This document shows positions 1 to 6,667 of a stretch of DNA of 8,260 nt, one piece after another (the first letter of the stretch is position 1; every line of letters starts with the position of its first letter). The stretch is from Mycobacterium sp. (GTDB lineage Bacteria; Actinomycetota; Actinomycetes; Mycobacteriales; Mycobacteriaceae), in assembly GCA_019246375.1 (NCBI GenBank), contig JAFAQO010000466.1, forward strand, positions 1-8,260, written 5' to 3'. The position numbers and the translations under genes are program-made. Below the pieces are notes generated by a model, which ran no database searches, was not told the DNA's origin, and saw only the letters and a list, made by a program, of their open reading frames with translations.

Positions 1-147
1 AGCGTCGCCACGCCATGACGCCGGCAGCGGATACCGCAGCAGGTGAGTGTCCGCGCTACGACGGGCGTCGGCCTCGATCAGCCGGATCGCGTCGTCCGTC
101 CAGCACCGTGGCCGGCTGCGAACCGCTACGCGGGTCCGCTTCGTCAA
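1..147 (-). CDS. cds1: Cysteine desulfhydrase / cysteine synthase-family PLP enzyme, N-terminal part (Rv3684-like)
   Basis: Only the first 49 codons are present; the gene runs off the left edge. The reading frame contains [18 protein letters not shown], which closely matches my memory of the start of M. tuberculosis Rv3684 (Cds1), and the position just downstream of the metallophosphoesterase matches that genome. The family is fold-type II PLP enzymes. Cds1 is reported to break cysteine down to H2S, pyruvate and ammonia; the PLP lysine lies outside the window, so the activity cannot be checked. The frame is closed upstream by a TAG near 186, and the only usable start codon after it is TTG at 147-145. 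That start overlaps the upstream TGA (146-144) in the string TTGA, so translation is probably coupled to the metallophosphoesterase. No clear Shine-Dalgarno is visible. The frame is too short and rare-started to be found by a simple ORF scan. Confidence 0.82.
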   Translation of the reverse strand, partial: MTKRTRVAVRSRPRCWTDDAIRLIEADARRSADTHLLRYPLPASWRGDA

Positions 148-1094
148 TGCACCGAAGCTGTTGGCTGTGACCGGCCGAGGTTGCTATTCGAATCGCGGTC
201 ACCCATTGGTGCCGCAATCAACGTCAACAGCGTGGCTTCGGGCCGGCAGCAAAACCGCAGCGGCGCGAAAGGTGAGGTGCCGATTCCGGCCGAAACATGC
301 AGTCGCATCATCGCGCCCCAACGCGACGCCCCCTTGGCCCGCGACCGGTCCAGACCCGAGTTGGTCACGAGGGCGCCGTAGAACGGCAGGCACAATTGCC
401 CGCCGTGGGTATGGCCGGCCATCACCAGTTGATAGCCGTCGGCGGCGAAGCGGTCCAGCACCCGCGGCTCCGGCGAATGGGTCAACCCCAACCGCAAGTT
501 GGCGGCCGGGCTTGCCTGGCCGGCGATGGTCTCATAGCGGTCCCGGGCGATATGCGGGTCGTCTACGCCCGCAGCTGCGATGTGCAAGCCGGCCACTTCG
601 AACTCGCGGCGGTTGTGGGTGAGGTCGAGCCAGCCCCGCTCGGTGAACGCCGCCCGCAGGTCCTGCCAGGGCAGCGGCGGACCGTGGACGCGGTGACCCG
701 GATTGGTCAGATAGTTGAAAGGGTTCTTCAGGCGTGGCCCGAAGTAATCGTTGCTGCCGAAGACGAAGACGCCTGGCCGCGACAACAGCTCACCGAGGGT
801 CTGGACGACCGCGGGCACCGCCTTGGGGTGTGCCAGGTTGTCGCCGGTGTTGACGACCAAGTCAGGCTCCCACCCGGCCAGCTCACGCAGCCATGACTGC
901 TTGCGGCGCTGGCCCGGCCGCATATGGATGTCGCTGATATGCAGCACGCGCAGCGGCGACGAACCCGGCGTCAGGACGGGTATCGTCAGCTCACGCAGGA
1001 CGAACGCGTTGCGCTCGATGATCGAGGCGTAGCCGATCCCGGCGACTGCCGAGCCGAGCGCGGCAGCGCCGGTGGTTTTCAGAGCAGCAGACAT
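144..1094 (-). CDS. Membrane-anchored calcineurin-like metallophosphoesterase (Rv3683-like)
   Basis: This is a YkuE/YaeI-type metallophosphoesterase. Numbered from the ATG at 1094 (316 residues), a hydrophobic N-terminal stretch at about 5-27 ([19 protein letters not shown]) suggests an uncleaved anchor or signal peptide, which places the catalytic domain outside the membrane. The metal-ligand motifs follow in family order: D55-x-H57 in [12 protein letters not shown] at 84-86, a GNHD-equivalent SND at 114-116, THSPEP with H206, and GHTHGGQ at 227-233. The fold binds two metal ions and cleaves phosphoesters; relatives of this type act on lipid-linked phosphates, but the substrate here is unknown. 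I chose ATG 1094 because a TAGG element lies about 9 nt upstream and the hydrophobic segment then starts near the N-terminus. An in-frame GTG at 1130 adds 12 residues but has no visible ribosome site. The gene follows ponA2 and precedes cds1, so a role near the cell envelope is an inference from context. Confidence 0.9.
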   Translation of the reverse strand: MSAALKTTGAAALGSAVAGIGYASIIERNAFVLRELTIPVLTPGSSPLRVLHISDIHMRPGQRRKQSWLRELAGWEPDLVVNTGDNLAHPKAVPAVVQTLGELLSRPGVFVFGSNDYFGPRLKNPFNYLTNPGHRVHGPPLPWQDLRAAFTERGWLDLTHNRREFEVAGLHIAAAGVDDPHIARDRYETIAGQASPAANLRLGLTHSPEPRVLDRFAADGYQLVMAGHTHGGQLCLPFYGALVTNSGLDRSRAKGASRWGAMMRLHVSAGIGTSPFAPLRFCCRPEATLLTLIAAPMGDRDSNSNLGRSQPTASVH

Positions 1095-1151
1095 GCCACG
1101 CAGCCTACTGCCGCTCGCGAACTCACTCACTGTGACGCCCGGTGAGAATTC

Positions 1152-3605
1152 CTACGGTGGCGGCTCGCCGGCCTCGGGCGGTGGCGGAGGACCCAGCAGC
1201 GGAATGGTGATCGGCGGGAGCCCGGGAATGTCCACCGTTGTCGACCCGACCGGTGCCGGACCTGCCGGACCTGCCGGACCCTGAACCCGCGCCGGTGGTG
1301 GCGGGGCCGGCGCGACGCCGTTGCTGGTCTCAATGGTGATGACCGAACCTGGAATGGTCTCACCGCTTGGCGACGTTCCGACCACCTCGCCGGATTTCGC
1401 GGAACTGTTGACCGAACTGGGCTGGTCGGCGACCTGGAATCCGGCATCCTTGAGACGCTGGCGCGCCGCGTCGAAGTCCAGACCCGCGACGCTCGGAACA
1501 TGCGAGCCGGGCCCACCCTCGACATAGCGGGGATCGGTCGGCGGCAGGTGCACCTCGCCGAATTTGTCCGCGATCGGCTTCATCGCGGTGAACCAGGTGC
1601 GGGCCGGCTCGTTACCGCCGAAGAGATCGCCGCTACCGCAGCGCCGCAGCGGGAACGAGCACAGATCCGACGGCGAAGTCGAGTCGTCGTAGATGTAGTT
1701 GGCGGCCGCGTATTGGTTGGTGAAGCCCACAAACCCCGAGGACCGATGGGCTTCTGTGGTGCCGGTCTTGCCGGACATCGGCAGGTTCCAGCCCGCCGCA
1801 CCAGCCGAACCCGACGCCGTGCCCCCGCCCTGGGTGTCCTTGCTCAGCGCGTTGGCGAGCGTATTGGCCAGCCCCTCGGGCACCACCTGATCGCAAGCCT
1901 CGGTCGCGACCGGAACTTGATTACCGTTGCGGTCGATAAGCTTGTCGACCGGGTTGGGCGGACACCACACACCGCCCGACGCCAGCGTTGCCGCGACATT
2001 CGACAACTCCAGCGCATTCAACTCGAACGGGCCCAGCGTGAACGAACCGATGTTCTGCCGTTTGATGAAGTCGGCCAGGCTTTCGTTGCTGTTCGGGTCA
2101 TAGTCGCGGGCGCTGCCCGGGTCGGCGTAGGACCGCAGCCCCAGCTTGATCGCCATGTCCACTGTGCGCGGCACGCCGATCTTCGATATCAGCTTGGCGA
2201 AGGCGGTATTGGGTGAAGTGGCCAGCGCATCGGTCACGTTCATGGAACCCCGATAACTGCCGGCGTTCACCACACACCAGGTTTCCTTGGGGCAGCCCTT
2301 GACGCCGCCGCTTCCCATGCCCTTGGTCTGGAAGCTGCCCGGCACATCGAGCACGGTGTTGATGCCCATGCCCATGTCCATTGCGGCGGCGGTGGTGAAG
2401 ATCTTGAAGATGGAGCCGGCACCGTCGCCGACGAGCGAGAACGGCTGTGGCCGCATGGTTTCCCCGGCGTCGGTGTTCAGTCCGTATCTGCGGTTGCTGG
2501 CCATCGCCAGCAACCGATGGGAGTCCTTACCGGGTTTGATCACGCTCATCACACTGGCGATACCGTTGAGGTCCGGGCTGGCGATGCTGTCGATCGCGTG
2601 CTTGACCGGGGCTTGCACGTCTGGGTCCAGTGTCGTGCGGATCACGTAGCCGCCCCGGGCCAGCTGCTCTTTGCTGATGCCGGCGCGTGCCAGGTAGGCC
2701 TGGACGTAGTCGCAGAAGAACGCCCGGTCACCGGCGGCGATGCAGCCGCGCGGGAGCTCGTTGGGCTGCGGCAATATGCCCAGCGGTTCGGCCTTGGCGG
2801 CGCGTAGCGCGTCAGCCTCCGCGGGAAGGTTCTCGATCATGGTGTCGAGCACCACGTTTCGGCGGGCAAGCGCACCCTCGGGGTTGGTGTAGGGGTTGAG
2901 CGAGCTCGTCGACTGCACGAGCCCCGCCAGCAGCGCCGCCTGTTGCCAATTCAGATCGGACGCGTTGACGCCGAAGTAGGTCTGTGCGGCGTCCTGGACG
3001 CCGAACGCGCCGTTGCCGAACGACACCAGGTTCAGATAGCGGGTCAGGATCTCCGGTTTGGTGAAGGCCTTGTCCAGGGTGAGCGCCATCCGGATCTCGC
3101 GCAGCTTGCGTGCCGGCGTGGTTTCCACGGCCGCGCGCTTCTCCGCGTCGGTCTGGGCAAGAACCAGCAACTGATAGTTCTTGACATATTGCTGCTCGAT
3201 CGTCGAACCACCGCGCGTGTCGACGTCACCCGATGCGTAGCCTGCCAGCCCGGTCAGGGTGCCTTTCCAGTCCACACCGTTGTGCTCGGCAAACCGCTTG
3301 TCTTCGATGGAAACGATTGCCAGCTTCATCGTGTTGGCAATTTTGTCGCCTGCCACCTCGAACCGGCGCTGCGAGTACAGCCAGGCGATGGTGTTTCCTT
3401 TCGCATCGACCATCGTGGTCACCGCCGGCACGTCGCCGGCGACGAGTTGGGCCGATCCGTTGGCGACGACTTCGGACGCTCGGTTGGACATCAGGCCCAG
3501 TCCACCGGCTACCGGGAACATCATCGCCGCGGTGACGACACTGGCGAGCAGGCAGTATCCCGCCAATTTGAGGAGGGTGTTAGCAGTCGTGGGCCGCTCC
3601 GGCAT
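1152..3605 (-). CDS. ponA2: Bifunctional class A penicillin-binding protein PonA2 (glycosyltransferase/transpeptidase, PASTA domain)
   Basis: The 817-residue protein matches M. tuberculosis PonA2 (Rv3682; about 810 aa from memory) nearly throughout. It polymerises lipid II into glycan strands and cross-links them at the outer face of the membrane. A short cytoplasmic N-terminus is followed by one membrane segment at about 11-39. The GT51 glycosyltransferase domain (about 60-260) carries SIEDKRF with catalytic E101 and RGGSTIEQQYVKN at 131-143. The transpeptidase domain (about 345-640) has GSIFK with nucleophile S398 and K401 (SxxK), SPN at 464-466, and SGKTGTT with KTG at 613-615. All catalytic motifs are intact. 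One PASTA domain follows (about 701-764), then a Pro/Gly/Ala-rich tail (about 766-817) with a GPAGPAGPA run. Eight or more cysteines lie in the extracytoplasmic part, so disulfides are possible. The start agrees with the M. tuberculosis MPER start; there is no Shine-Dalgarno, and transcription may be leaderless. PonA2 is reported to matter in non-replicating and stressed mycobacteria. It is the first gene of the operon. Confidence 0.97.
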   Translation of the reverse strand: MPERPTTANTLLKLAGYCLLASVVTAAMMFPVAGGLGLMSNRASEVVANGSAQLVAGDVPAVTTMVDAKGNTIAWLYSQRRFEVAGDKIANTMKLAIVSIEDKRFAEHNGVDWKGTLTGLAGYASGDVDTRGGSTIEQQYVKNYQLLVLAQTDAEKRAAVETTPARKLREIRMALTLDKAFTKPEILTRYLNLVSFGNGAFGVQDAAQTYFGVNASDLNWQQAALLAGLVQSTSSLNPYTNPEGALARRNVVLDTMIENLPAEADALRAAKAEPLGILPQPNELPRGCIAAGDRAFFCDYVQAYLARAGISKEQLARGGYVIRTTLDPDVQAPVKHAIDSIASPDLNGIASVMSVIKPGKDSHRLLAMASNRRYGLNTDAGETMRPQPFSLVGDGAGSIFKIFTTAAAMDMGMGINTVLDVPGSFQTKGMGSGGVKGCPKETWCVVNAGSYRGSMNVTDALATSPNTAFAKLISKIGVPRTVDMAIKLGLRSYADPGSARDYDPNSNESLADFIKRQNIGSFTLGPFELNALELSNVAATLASGGVWCPPNPVDKLIDRNGNQVPVATEACDQVVPEGLANTLANALSKDTQGGGTASGSAGAAGWNLPMSGKTGTTEAHRSSGFVGFTNQYAAANYIYDDSTSPSDLCSFPLRRCGSGDLFGGNEPARTWFTAMKPIADKFGEVHLPPTDPRYVEGGPGSHVPSVAGLDFDAARQRLKDAGFQVADQPSSVNSSAKSGEVVGTSPSGETIPGSVITIETSNGVAPAPPPPARVQGPAGPAGPAPVGSTTVDIPGLPPITIPLLGPPPPPEAGEPPP
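1255..1281 (-). repeat. ponA2: Three tandem 9-bp units encoding Gly-Pro-Ala in the PonA2 tail
   Basis: On the plus strand the unit gccggacct occurs twice (1255-1263, 1264-1272), followed by gccggaccc (1273-1281). It encodes the collagen-like GPA run at about residues 777-783 of PonA2. In-frame 9-bp units can vary in number by slippage without breaking the gene. The M. tuberculosis tail, as I recall it, lacks this run. Confidence 0.8.
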
Positions 3606-3612
3606 GGGTACT

Positions 3613-3618
3613 AGAGTA
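3613..3618 (-). promoter_or_regulatory. ponA2: Candidate ponA2 -10 element (possible leaderless transcript)
   Basis: Read on the minus strand, TACTCT fits the mycobacterial TANNNT -10 pattern and ends 7 nt before the ponA2 ATG, so transcription would start at or one base before the start codon. No purine-rich ribosome site precedes the ATG, which agrees with a leaderless message. No convincing -35 is visible. Confidence 0.4.
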
Positions 3619-3702
3619 GCGATGCCTTCCGGTAAGCCCTATATCGGCAACGCCGAAGCGCTTCTTCGGGGGCCATCGATCCGGTCCGCGGCGCCGGAGG
3701 TC

Positions 3703-3720
3703 AGGGTTGAATTCAACCCT
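3703..3720. promoter_or_regulatory. 18-bp perfect palindrome, possible operator
   Basis: AGGGTTGAATTCAACCCT equals its own reverse complement with no spacer and no mismatch. It lies about 100 bp upstream of the ponA2 start and about 70 bp upstream of the candidate whiB4 -35. A dimeric regulator could bind here and affect one or both divergent genes. The lack of a loop and of a T-tract makes a terminator unlikely. The binding protein cannot be named from sequence alone. Confidence 0.55.
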
Positions 3721-3791
3721 TGCGAGTGCGTTATGAGTCCGTTATCAAGATCGGACTGCACGGCCGTCCCAAAAAAGCCGGTATCAAACTG

Positions 3792-3821
3792 TTGCGCAAT
3801 TGGTACTTGACCACCTAACTT
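3792..3821 (+). promoter_or_regulatory. whiB4: Candidate whiB4 promoter
   Basis: TTGCGC (3792-3797) and TAACTT (3816-3821, matching TANNNT) are separated by 18 bp in an AT-rich stretch. Transcription would start near 3828 and leave a leader of about 110 nt before the whiB4 GTG. A nearby TTGACC at 3807-3812 has no -10 at a usable distance. Confidence 0.4.
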
Positions 3822-3926
3822 ATACGCACACTGAGATTTAGGTAACACAGACCTGAACAGTGTGGCGTAGATCGCATCACGAGATCTGCACTCATGGTCA
3901 GAGCCGTCGCAGCGGCGGCCAGAGCG

Positions 3927-3934
3927 AAGGGGAG
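3927..3934 (+). promoter_or_regulatory. whiB4: Shine-Dalgarno that sets the whiB4 start
   Basis: AAGGGGAG ends 4 nt before the GTG at 3939. It is the strongest ribosome site seen in the window. It supports the GTG over the upstream in-frame ATG at 3894, which would add 15 Ala-rich residues. Confidence 0.75.
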
Positions 3935-3938
3935 CGCT

Positions 3939-4292
3939 GTGTCAGGTATAGGGGCGGCGGTGCGCAAGACGAACCCAGCACCTACAGGCAACGCTGTTCA
4001 CCGCGCGGATTCTGAGTCCCGCGTCGCCTGGGTGTCCAAGGCTCTTTGCCGGGCAGCGGATCCCGACGAGCTCTTCGTCCGCGGAGCTGCGCAGCGCAAA
4101 GCCGCCGTGATCTGCCGGCACTGCCCCGTGATGCTGGAGTGCGGTGCCGACGCGCTGGACAACCGCGTGGAGTTCGGGGTCTGGGGCGGCATGACCGAGC
4201 GTCAGCGTCGCGCTCTGCTCAAGCAGCACCCCGAGGTGGTGTCGTGGGCGGAGTTCTTCGCTGGGCAGCGTAAGCACCGCAGCGCTGGCTAA
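3939..4292 (+). CDS. whiB4: WhiB-family iron-sulfur redox-responsive regulator WhiB4
   Basis: WhiB proteins hold a [4Fe-4S] cluster on four cysteines and act as redox or nitric-oxide-responsive regulators. In this 117-residue protein the cysteines are C37, C59, C62 and C68, giving the usual C-x21-C-x2-C-x5-C layout. The GVWGG turn is at 80-84, followed by a basic tail (RQRRALLK and RKHR) that likely contacts DNA. The core ELFVRGAAQRKAAVICRHCP matches M. tuberculosis WhiB4 (Rv3681c, 118 aa), which is reported to condense DNA and repress antioxidant genes when oxidised. The first 25 residues and the last 10 differ from that protein as I recall it. I chose GTG 3939 because of the strong AAGGGGAG upstream and because the length then agrees with the family. 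The gene is divergent from ponA2 and convergent with bagB. Confidence 0.95.
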   Translation: MSGIGAAVRKTNPAPTGNAVHRADSESRVAWVSKALCRAADPDELFVRGAAQRKAAVICRHCPVMLECGADALDNRVEFGVWGGMTERQRRALLKQHPEVVSWAEFFAGQRKHRSAG

Positions 4293-4360
4293 ACCCTGTT
4301 TTGTTGGGGCAGTCGCCGCCTAACTGGCGCCTCTGGATTGGCCGGCTCGCCCGCTCGCCG
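4293..4360. other. Convergent whiB4/bagB gap
   Basis: This 68-bp spacer lies between two convergent stop codons. It contains TTTTGTTGGGG just after the whiB4 stop but no clear hairpin followed by a T-run. The stable inverted repeats nearby fall inside the last codons of bagB rather than in the spacer. Confidence 0.6.
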
Positions 4361-5554
4361 CTACGCGCGGGTGGGGGTGCCCCCGCCTCGGGCCGTTTCA
4401 CGGCCCGCAACGTCGCCGACCGTTGGTTGCCCAGTCATCTGGTCGGCGATCGCCCGCAGCGCCTCCAAGTCCGAGATGTCAAACGGCAGCGACGGAACCC
4501 CGACGATTGCGACGTGCGGATGCGCTCCGGTGAATCGTCCCAACAGCCGTATTTCTCGCTTGGCGATCAGGGCACGCTCGGCGTGGATCCGCAGCACCGC
4601 GCTGGCGATTGCGGTGGAGTCGTCGGATTCGGGTGCACTGTCCAGCGTTTCGGTGCCGTCGACGGCGCGCTCAACCGGCAGCGCGCTCAACATCGGATGG
4701 GTGCGGTTCAGGATCAGACCGGCCAATGGCATCTGTTCTCGTGACAGCCGGTCGACGAAGAATGCCGCTTCCCTAAGCGCATCCGGCTCAGCCGCGGACA
4801 CGACGACGAACTGCGTACCCCGTCGCTTCAGCAGCGCATAGGTGCGATCCGCTTTTTCGCGGAATCCGCCGAACGTGGCGTCCAGCGACTGCACGAAACC
4901 AGCAGCGTCCGAGAGCATTTGCGAGCCGAGAATGGTCGATATCGCTCTCATCGCCAGGCCGACTGCGCCGGTGACCAGTCGTCCGATTCCGCGGCCCGGA
5001 GCAAGTAGTAGGCGCCAGAGGCGGCTGTCCATAAAGCTGCCCAACCGTTTCGGCGCGTCCAGGAAGTCCAGCGCATTACGCGACGGCGGAGTGTCAACCA
5101 CCACCAGGTCCCAGCGGTCCTGGCTCAACAACTGACCGAGCTTCTCCATCGCCATGTACTCCTGCGTCCCGGCGAGCGACGTGGCGACTGTCTGATAGAA
5201 CTGGTTATCCAGAATTGCTTGTGCACGTTCGGGTCCTGAGTACTGCACCACCATTTCGTCGAAGGTTCGGCGCATGTCGAGCATCATCGCGTACAGCTGG
5301 CCCGGGATCTCGGGAGCAACCGGAACTCGTTGTGGTGTGTTGCCAAGGTCGTCGATGCCCAAGGCTTGTGCGAGCCGCTTGGCCGGGTCGATGGTCAGCA
5401 CCACCACGGTGCGGCCGTATTCGGCTGCGCGCAGCGCCATTGCCGCGGCGGTGGTGGTCTTGCCTACACCGCCCGCGCCGCAGCACACCACGACGCGGGT
5501 GGTGGTGTCAGCCAGGATCGCGCCGATGTCCAGGTTCGGTGGTGTGGCGCTCAT
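4361..5554 (-). CDS. bagB: Get3/ArsA-like ATPase BagB (Rv3680-like), lacks the signature lysine
   Basis: This 397-residue SIMIBI-class P-loop ATPase belongs to the ArsA/Get3 family. In M. tuberculosis, Rv3679 and Rv3680 (BagA and BagB) are described as a Get3-like pair; their exact client is unsettled. The Walker A is GAGGVGKT at 26-33: K32 and T33 are present, but A27 replaces the signature lysine of GKGGxGKT. A switch-I-like IDPAKR is at 55-60 and a switch-II-like [10 protein letters not shown] at 153-162. A helical insert at about 170-240 is where Get3 proteins carry the client groove. The Get3 zinc CxxC is absent; C24 and C25 are adjacent and sit before the P-loop. The ATG (5554-5552) overlaps the bagA stop in ATGA, and GGGAG lies 4 nt upstream, so translation is coupled. 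The C-terminal tail ([12 protein letters not shown]) is encoded by GC-rich palindromes and seems longer than in M. tuberculosis (about 386 aa from memory). Confidence 0.93.
   Translation of the reverse strand: MSATPPNLDIGAILADTTTRVVVCCGAGGVGKTTTAAAMALRAAEYGRTVVVLTIDPAKRLAQALGIDDLGNTPQRVPVAPEIPGQLYAMMLDMRRTFDEMVVQYSGPERAQAILDNQFYQTVATSLAGTQEYMAMEKLGQLLSQDRWDLVVVDTPPSRNALDFLDAPKRLGSFMDSRLWRLLLAPGRGIGRLVTGAVGLAMRAISTILGSQMLSDAAGFVQSLDATFGGFREKADRTYALLKRRGTQFVVVSAAEPDALREAAFFVDRLSREQMPLAGLILNRTHPMLSALPVERAVDGTETLDSAPESDDSTAIASAVLRIHAERALIAKREIRLLGRFTGAHPHVAIVGVPSLPFDISDLEALRAIADQMTGQPTVGDVAGRETARGGGTPTRA
4369..4388. repeat. GC-rich hairpin at the bagB stop end
   Basis: The perfect core GGGGGTGCCCCC (4373-4384) extends outward, with G-T wobbles, to about 4369-4388. 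It lies within the last codons of bagB. It could form a stable stem that helps end transcription from either side, but there is no T-tract. Confidence 0.55.
4389..4407. terminator. 8-bp stem, 3-nt loop hairpin at the whiB4/bagB junction
   Basis: CGGGCCGT and ACGGCCCG pair perfectly around the loop TTC. It sits just inside the bagB 3' end, next to the hairpin at 4369-4388, and faces the convergent whiB4 gene. Mycobacterial terminators often lack a U-tract, so a role in ending one or both transcripts is possible but not shown. Confidence 0.4.
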
Positions 5555-6570
5555 TGAACTCCCTGTTGGGCAAGCACTTCGGAAAGCTCATAGAGGCTGC
5601 CGAGGTCAACTCCATCCGCGATTGTCGGTAGTTCAAGCCGCGGCACCTGCAGCTTATCGAGCTGCTCAGCGTTCTCGGCGCGTGCGGTGATCCGAGTGGC
5701 GTGCTGGATCGTCTCGGTCAGGAGGCCGGCGAAGTCGGCGTCGGACAGCTTGATCCCGGCTCTGGCCAACCCGGCCCGCACCGCATCGGCGTCGATGACT
5801 CCCTCGGCCGCCTTCGCCAGGTCCTCGGGGGGCAGATACGCCGGAATGTTGCGGTTGACGATCACGCTGCCGATCGGCAGACCAAGCTGCTTTAGTTCGT
5901 CGATCGCCTCGATCGTCTCCTGCATGGGCAACGCCTCGAGCAATGTGACGAGGTGCACCGCCGTCTGATCGGAGTGCAGCAGCTTGACCACGCCTTCACT
6001 CTGGGCGTAAACCGGACCGCCCTTGGCTAGATCGGCCACGGCCTTGGTCACATCCAAGAAGCGCGCAATGCGGCCGGTCGGCGGCGCATCGACGACGACC
6101 GCGTCATAAACCGGTTGTTTGTTCTTGTCGACACGCACCACCGCCTCCTTGATCTTGTCGGTGAGCAGCACGTCACGCAGGCCCGGCGCGATTGTCGTGG
6201 CAAACTCGATCGCGCCGATGCGCCGCATGGCCCGGCCCGCGATGCCGAGCTTGTAAAACATGTCGAGGTATTCCAGGAACGCAGCTTCGATATCAATCGC
6301 CAGCGCGTTGACTTGGCCACCGCGCTCGGCAGTGGCGATCTTGACTTCCTGGTATGGCAGCGGCGGCACGTCGAAAAGTTGCGCAATGCCTTGGCGCCCT
6401 TCGACTTCCACCAACAGCACCTTGCGTCCCCCGGAAGCCATTGTCAGGGCCAGCGCGGCGGCAACCGTTGACTTGCCGGTCCCGCCTTTGCCAGTCACGA
6501 AGTGCAGTCGGGCTTTCGACAAGCGCGACGGCCAGCCGATGGCGCTGCCGCCGCCCGGTGTGTTTGCCAC
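5551..6570 (-). CDS. bagA: Get3/ArsA-like ATPase BagA (Rv3679-like)
   Basis: This 339-residue ATPase matches M. tuberculosis Rv3679 (340 aa from memory). The full deviant Walker A GKGGTGKS is at 27-34, with signature lysine K28 and P-loop K33. A switch-II-like DAPPTGR starts at D161, and VIVNRN at 237-242 fits the adenine-contacting asparagine region. There are no cysteines at all, so the zinc-bridged homodimer of eukaryotic Get3 is not possible. The natural partner is the next gene, bagB, whose start overlaps this stop by 4 nt (ATGA). A BagA-BagB heterodimer in which BagA supplies the signature lysine is my inference. Annotations as an anion or arsenite transporter ATPase come from the ArsA name; no transport subunit is encoded nearby. 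GTG 6570 is the only start after an in-frame TAG. There is no good ribosome site near it, since AGGAG is about 25 nt away, and a -10 hexamer lies just upstream. Confidence 0.94.
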   Translation of the reverse strand: MANTPGGGSAIGWPSRLSKARLHFVTGKGGTGKSTVAAALALTMASGGRKVLLVEVEGRQGIAQLFDVPPLPYQEVKIATAERGGQVNALAIDIEAAFLEYLDMFYKLGIAGRAMRRIGAIEFATTIAPGLRDVLLTDKIKEAVVRVDKNKQPVYDAVVVDAPPTGRIARFLDVTKAVADLAKGGPVYAQSEGVVKLLHSDQTAVHLVTLLEALPMQETIEAIDELKQLGLPIGSVIVNRNIPAYLPPEDLAKAAEGVIDADAVRAGLARAGIKLSDADFAGLLTETIQHATRITARAENAEQLDKLQVPRLELPTIADGVDLGSLYELSEVLAQQGVQ

Positions 6571-6576
6571 CCACGC

Positions 6577-6582
6577 ATGCTA
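6577..6582 (-). promoter_or_regulatory. bagA: Candidate leaderless -10 of bagA
   Basis: On the minus strand TAGCAT (TANNNT) is followed by exactly 6 nt (GCGTGG) and then the bagA GTG, so transcription would begin on the start codon. The missing Shine-Dalgarno fits this. The -35 region is not recognisable. Confidence 0.5.
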
Positions 6583-6642
6583 ACCAATTGCTTTGCTCCT
6601 CCTCGGGCCGCTGCCGCATCGTCGCCGCGCGCCCGAGTGCTG

Positions 6643-6656
6643 ATCGGTCTACCGAT
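6643..6656. promoter_or_regulatory. 14-bp inverted repeat touching the Rv3678A-like -10
   Basis: ATCGGT and ACCGAT are perfect arms around CT. The right arm ends on the first base of the candidate -10 at 6656, so a protein bound here would cover the spacer between -35 and -10. It lies between bagA and the plus-strand operon. Confidence 0.4.
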
Positions 6657-6661
6657 AAGCT
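6656..6661 (+). promoter_or_regulatory. Candidate leaderless -10 of the Rv3678A-like operon
   Basis: TAAGCT (TANNNT) is followed by 6 nt (CGAGTT) and then the ATG at 6668, which places +1 on the A of the start codon. No ribosome site is visible. The spacing is the same as for bagA on the opposite strand. Confidence 0.5.
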
Positions 6662-6667
6662 CGAGTT

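Larger units (their letters stand above)
3606..3938. promoter_or_regulatory. Divergent ponA2-whiB4 intergenic regulatory region
   Basis: These 333 bp separate the ponA2 start (minus) from the chosen whiB4 start (plus) and contain no convincing gene. The section from about 3710 to 3850 is more AT-rich than the surrounding genes, as expected for promoters. It holds an 18-bp perfect palindrome at 3703-3720, a -35/-10 pair facing whiB4 at 3792-3821, and a -10-like hexamer facing ponA2 at 3613-3618. Small inverted repeats lie in the likely whiB4 leader: AGGT/ACCT around 3840-3854, ACAC/GTGT at 3845-3863, and an AGATC/GATCT pair around 3868-3887. Those arms are only 4-5 bp, so they may be chance. 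Confidence 0.7.

Noticed and set aside
174..199. TTCGAATC string resembling a tRNA T-loop
   Set aside because: It is inside the metallophosphoesterase reading frame, with no acceptor stem or anticodon arm around it.
297..896. Plus-strand frame opposite the metallophosphoesterase
   Set aside because: Antisense to a gene with all its metal-binding motifs; a codon-bias artefact.
1130..1145. TGTGA half-site resembling a Crp box
   Set aside because: The second half (TCACA) is missing at the right spacing, and it lies in the middle of an operon.
1500..3614. Long open frames on the plus strand opposite ponA2 (e.g. 1500-2216, 2943-3614)
   Set aside because: They are antisense shadows in high-GC DNA; ponA2 has intact catalytic motifs on the other strand and these frames show no recognisable domain.
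3768..3780. A6 tract (T6 on the minus strand) as a terminator
   Set aside because: No stem lies next to it, and it sits upstream of both divergent genes.
3894..3938. Upstream ATG extending WhiB4 by 15 residues
   Set aside because: The GTG at 3939 has a strong AAGGGGAG upstream and gives the expected WhiB4 length.
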